A program made the position numbers and the translations under genes. Source: Planctomycetota bacterium (GTDB lineage: Bacteria > Planctomycetota > Phycisphaerae > Sedimentisphaerales > Anaerobacaceae). Taken from it: DNA of 13,671 bases. The notes beneath the pieces are model-generated. The model was not told where the DNA came from and searched no databases. It was given only the letters and a program-made list of their open reading frames with translations. The stretch is from assembly GCA_017885385.1 (NCBI GenBank), contig JAFNGF010000095.1, positions 1-13,671 of the forward strand, given 5' to 3'. Below, piece by piece: positions 12,686 to 13,671 of the stretch. The first letter of the stretch is position 1; the number at the start of each line of letters is the position of its first letter.

Positions 12686-12739
12686 TGGTAGGGCGGGTTC
12701 TGCCCACCTCTTTTCCGGCGTGCAAAGAACACCCTACCA
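12686..12739. repeat. Small MITE-like element with 8-bp inverted ends
   Basis: Perfect 8-bp inverted ends TGGTAGGG (12686-12693) and CCCTACCA (12732-12739) enclose 38 bases that include a GGGCGGGTTCTGCCCACC segment. I recall similar 'GTAGGG-GGGTTC-GCCCACC' repeats as dispersed elements in other genomes. It has no coding capacity. It lies about 30 bases after the SnoaL-like gene and may contribute to its transcript end. Confidence 0.55.
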
Positions 12740-12749
12740 TTTTACTACA

Positions 12750-12780
12750 GACGTTCAAGCGTTGTCGAGTGCGCGACGTC
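12750..12780. promoter_or_regulatory. Inverted repeat ahead of the MNT/HEPN pair, possible operator
   Basis: GACGT (12750-12754) and ACGTC (12776-12780) are inverted, with an inner GTCG / CGAC pair (12764-12767 and 12774-12777). The position, about 58 bases before the MNT start, would suit autoregulation of a toxin-antitoxin operon. No convincing -35/-10 pair was found, so this is tentative. Confidence 0.2.
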
Positions 12781-12837
12781 TATACCGGTTCGCGGCGAAG
12801 GCCCGACGAAAGATTACGTTGTTTTTCAGGGTAACAC

Positions 12838-13191
12838 GTGCATAATTTAGGCGAAAAAGAAAAGCTGCTGCAATCGCACATCAAAAAGACTCTGCTTGCT
12901 TGTCGCGACGCAATACACGCAAACTTCCCGACCGCCGGGCTCGTGCTGTACGGCTCATACGCACGCGGGCAAGCAGGCTCTGAGTCGGATGTAGATTTGC
13001 TCGTCTTGTTAGACGAGGACGTTACCCCGGCAAACAAACGGACCATCCGTGATACGCTCTATGAGATCGGTTTGGCGGCAGATTTAGTGATAAGCACTAT
13101 CATACGAAGTTACGAAGCGTGGAATTCTCCGATTTCGCAGGCTACGTCTTTCTACAGGGTTGTCCATCAGGAAGGAATCCAGGTGGCATGA
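12838..13191 (+). CDS. MNT-type nucleotidyltransferase, antitoxin of a HEPN/MNT pair
   Basis: A 117-residue minimal nucleotidyltransferase. The polymerase-beta-like signature GSYARGQAGSESDVDLLVLL (39-58) supplies the GS motif and the two metal-binding aspartates Asp51 and Asp53. Asp82 (ADLVIST) is a good candidate for the third carboxylate. In characterised HEPN/MNT systems the MNT protein neutralises the HEPN ribonuclease, in some cases by adding AMP to it. The start is a GTG at 12838 with AGGG eight bases upstream. Its TGA overlaps the HEPN ATG by ATGA, giving tight coupling and the usual antitoxin-first order for this class. All catalytic residues look intact. Confidence 0.9.
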   Translation: MHNLGEKEKLLQSHIKKTLLACRDAIHANFPTAGLVLYGSYARGQAGSESDVDLLVLLDEDVTPANKRTIRDTLYEIGLAADLVISTIIRSYEAWNSPISQATSFYRVVHQEGIQVA

Positions 13192-13523
13192 ACAAGGGCC
13201 AAGAGGATTTAATCCGTTACAAACTCAGCCGGGCTGAGGAAACTCTGGCCGAAGCCAGGGTAATGCTCGAAACCAACCACCCGTATGGCGCTGCAAACCG
13301 GATTTACTATGCGTGTTTTCGCGCGGTTACAGCCCTTCTTCTAACACGAAATCTGTCCAGCAGCAAGCATGGCGGCGTGATGGCGTTATTTAATCGGCAT
13401 TTCGTAAAGCCAGGCCCAATCTCAGCAGATATGGGGAAATTCTATTCCCGGATGTTTGACAACCGTCTCGAGAGCGATTACGCGGACTGGGTACAGTTGC
13501 AAAGGCACGAGGTGGAGGAATAA
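13188..13523 (+). CDS. HEPN-domain toxin, probably truncated by a nonsense codon
   Basis: A 111-residue HEPN protein from ATG 13188, overlapping the MNT stop. The family core ANRIYYACFRAVTALLL (36-52) is followed by RNLSSSKH, an R-x6-H arrangement (Arg54, His61) that fits the RX4-6H ribonuclease motif, and by the conserved R..SDYADW segment (93-101). HEPN toxins of this type cleave RNA when not restrained by their MNT partner. The frame stops at TAA 13521-13523 after EVEE, yet in-frame codons go on to encode LRHAEEFFRTITALINK before a TAG at 13575-13577. That is the amphipathic final helix expected of the family. A single T-to-A change (TTA to TAA) would explain it. The original protein would be 129 residues. 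The catalytic motif is retained in the shorter product. Confidence 0.85.
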   Translation: MNKGQEDLIRYKLSRAEETLAEARVMLETNHPYGAANRIYYACFRAVTALLLTRNLSSSKHGGVMALFNRHFVKPGPISADMGKFYSRMFDNRLESDYADWVQLQRHEVEE

Positions 13524-13597
13524 CTGCGTCATGCAGAGGAATTCTTTAGGACAATTACTGCCTTAATCAACAAGTAGTAAACATGGCAGATCGCGGG

Positions 13598-13671
13598 CCC
13601 CGCGGAACGCGGAACAAAACCCCGCAATAAACCCGTCCCCTCGGCCTTCAGGCTGTGTCGCAATTACGGGT
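13598..13671 (+). repeat. Hairpin-rich element at the window edge, related to copy B
   Basis: CCGCG-GAA-CGCGG (13600-13612) is followed by CCCCGCAATAAACCCGTCC (13620-13638), which is identical to the left arm of copy B (7735-7753). A further inverted pair, ACCCGT (13631-13636) and ACGGGT (13666-13671), reaches the last base of the window. The right arm with GGGGCTAAA, if present, lies outside. The GGAAC hairpin loop is shared with copy D. Confidence 0.55.

Overview
The window looks like a chromosomal segment of an anaerobic Planctomycetota bacterium, most likely of the Phycisphaerae / Sedimentisphaerales type. The clues are family-level recognition, not a search. There is a 'DWPQFRG' PQQ-like propeller protein. 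There is a very large secreted protein built from discoidin-like, FN3-like, PA14 and LamG domains with dockerin-like repeats and a WLEEILWP terminus. There is a two-ClpP operon with a planctomycete-style ClpP, and a 2-oxoacid:ferredoxin oxidoreductase locus that points to anaerobic metabolism.

Layout. On the minus strand at the left are the start of a 2-oxoacid:ferredoxin oxidoreductase alpha subunit (1-136, cut by the window edge), its 2[4Fe-4S] ferredoxin subunit (136-414) and a secreted PQQ-propeller protein (469-1716). A repeat-filled spacer (1717-2053) follows, then the 1121-residue multidomain exoprotein (2054-5419, minus). Positions 5420-6611 form a gene-poor scar. It holds a likely promoter and long leader for the exoprotein, a decayed FRG-domain gene and two repeat elements. 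Next come a membrane-anchored protein-L-isoaspartate methyltransferase (6612-7514, minus), another repeat, and a tRNA-Gly(GCC) with a good promoter (7900-7971).

The plus-strand proteostasis operon follows: tig (8212-9726), clpP1 (9740-10399), clpP2 (10469-11116) and a lipoprotein (11124-11795). No clpX is present where it often sits. The right end is accessory DNA: a 21-codon remnant of a MNT-type nucleotidyltransferase, a SnoaL-like lipoprotein (12120-12656), and a MNT/HEPN toxin-antitoxin pair (12838-13523) whose HEPN gene appears to carry a nonsense codon 17 codons before its natural end.

The least expected content is the repeat landscape. (a) Three unrelated tandem arrays all have a 7-bp period (429-470, 10400-10441, 11133-11226). 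Two of them begin at a stop codon. The third is translated and supplies the whole n- and h-region of a lipoprotein signal peptide. (b) A modular hairpin element has a core of inverted GGCTAAA / TTTAGCC boxes and flanking hairpins of variable sequence. Copies or half copies lie near 1932-2052, 6496-6567, 7735-7786, 11797-11844 and probably the right end. The 16-mer TTGCGGGGCTAAATAT is identical in three of them. Both repeat types tend to lie against stop codons. No large new enzymatic system is evident. The novelty is in these repeats, in their use as a signal peptide, and in the remains of several toxin/defence genes.
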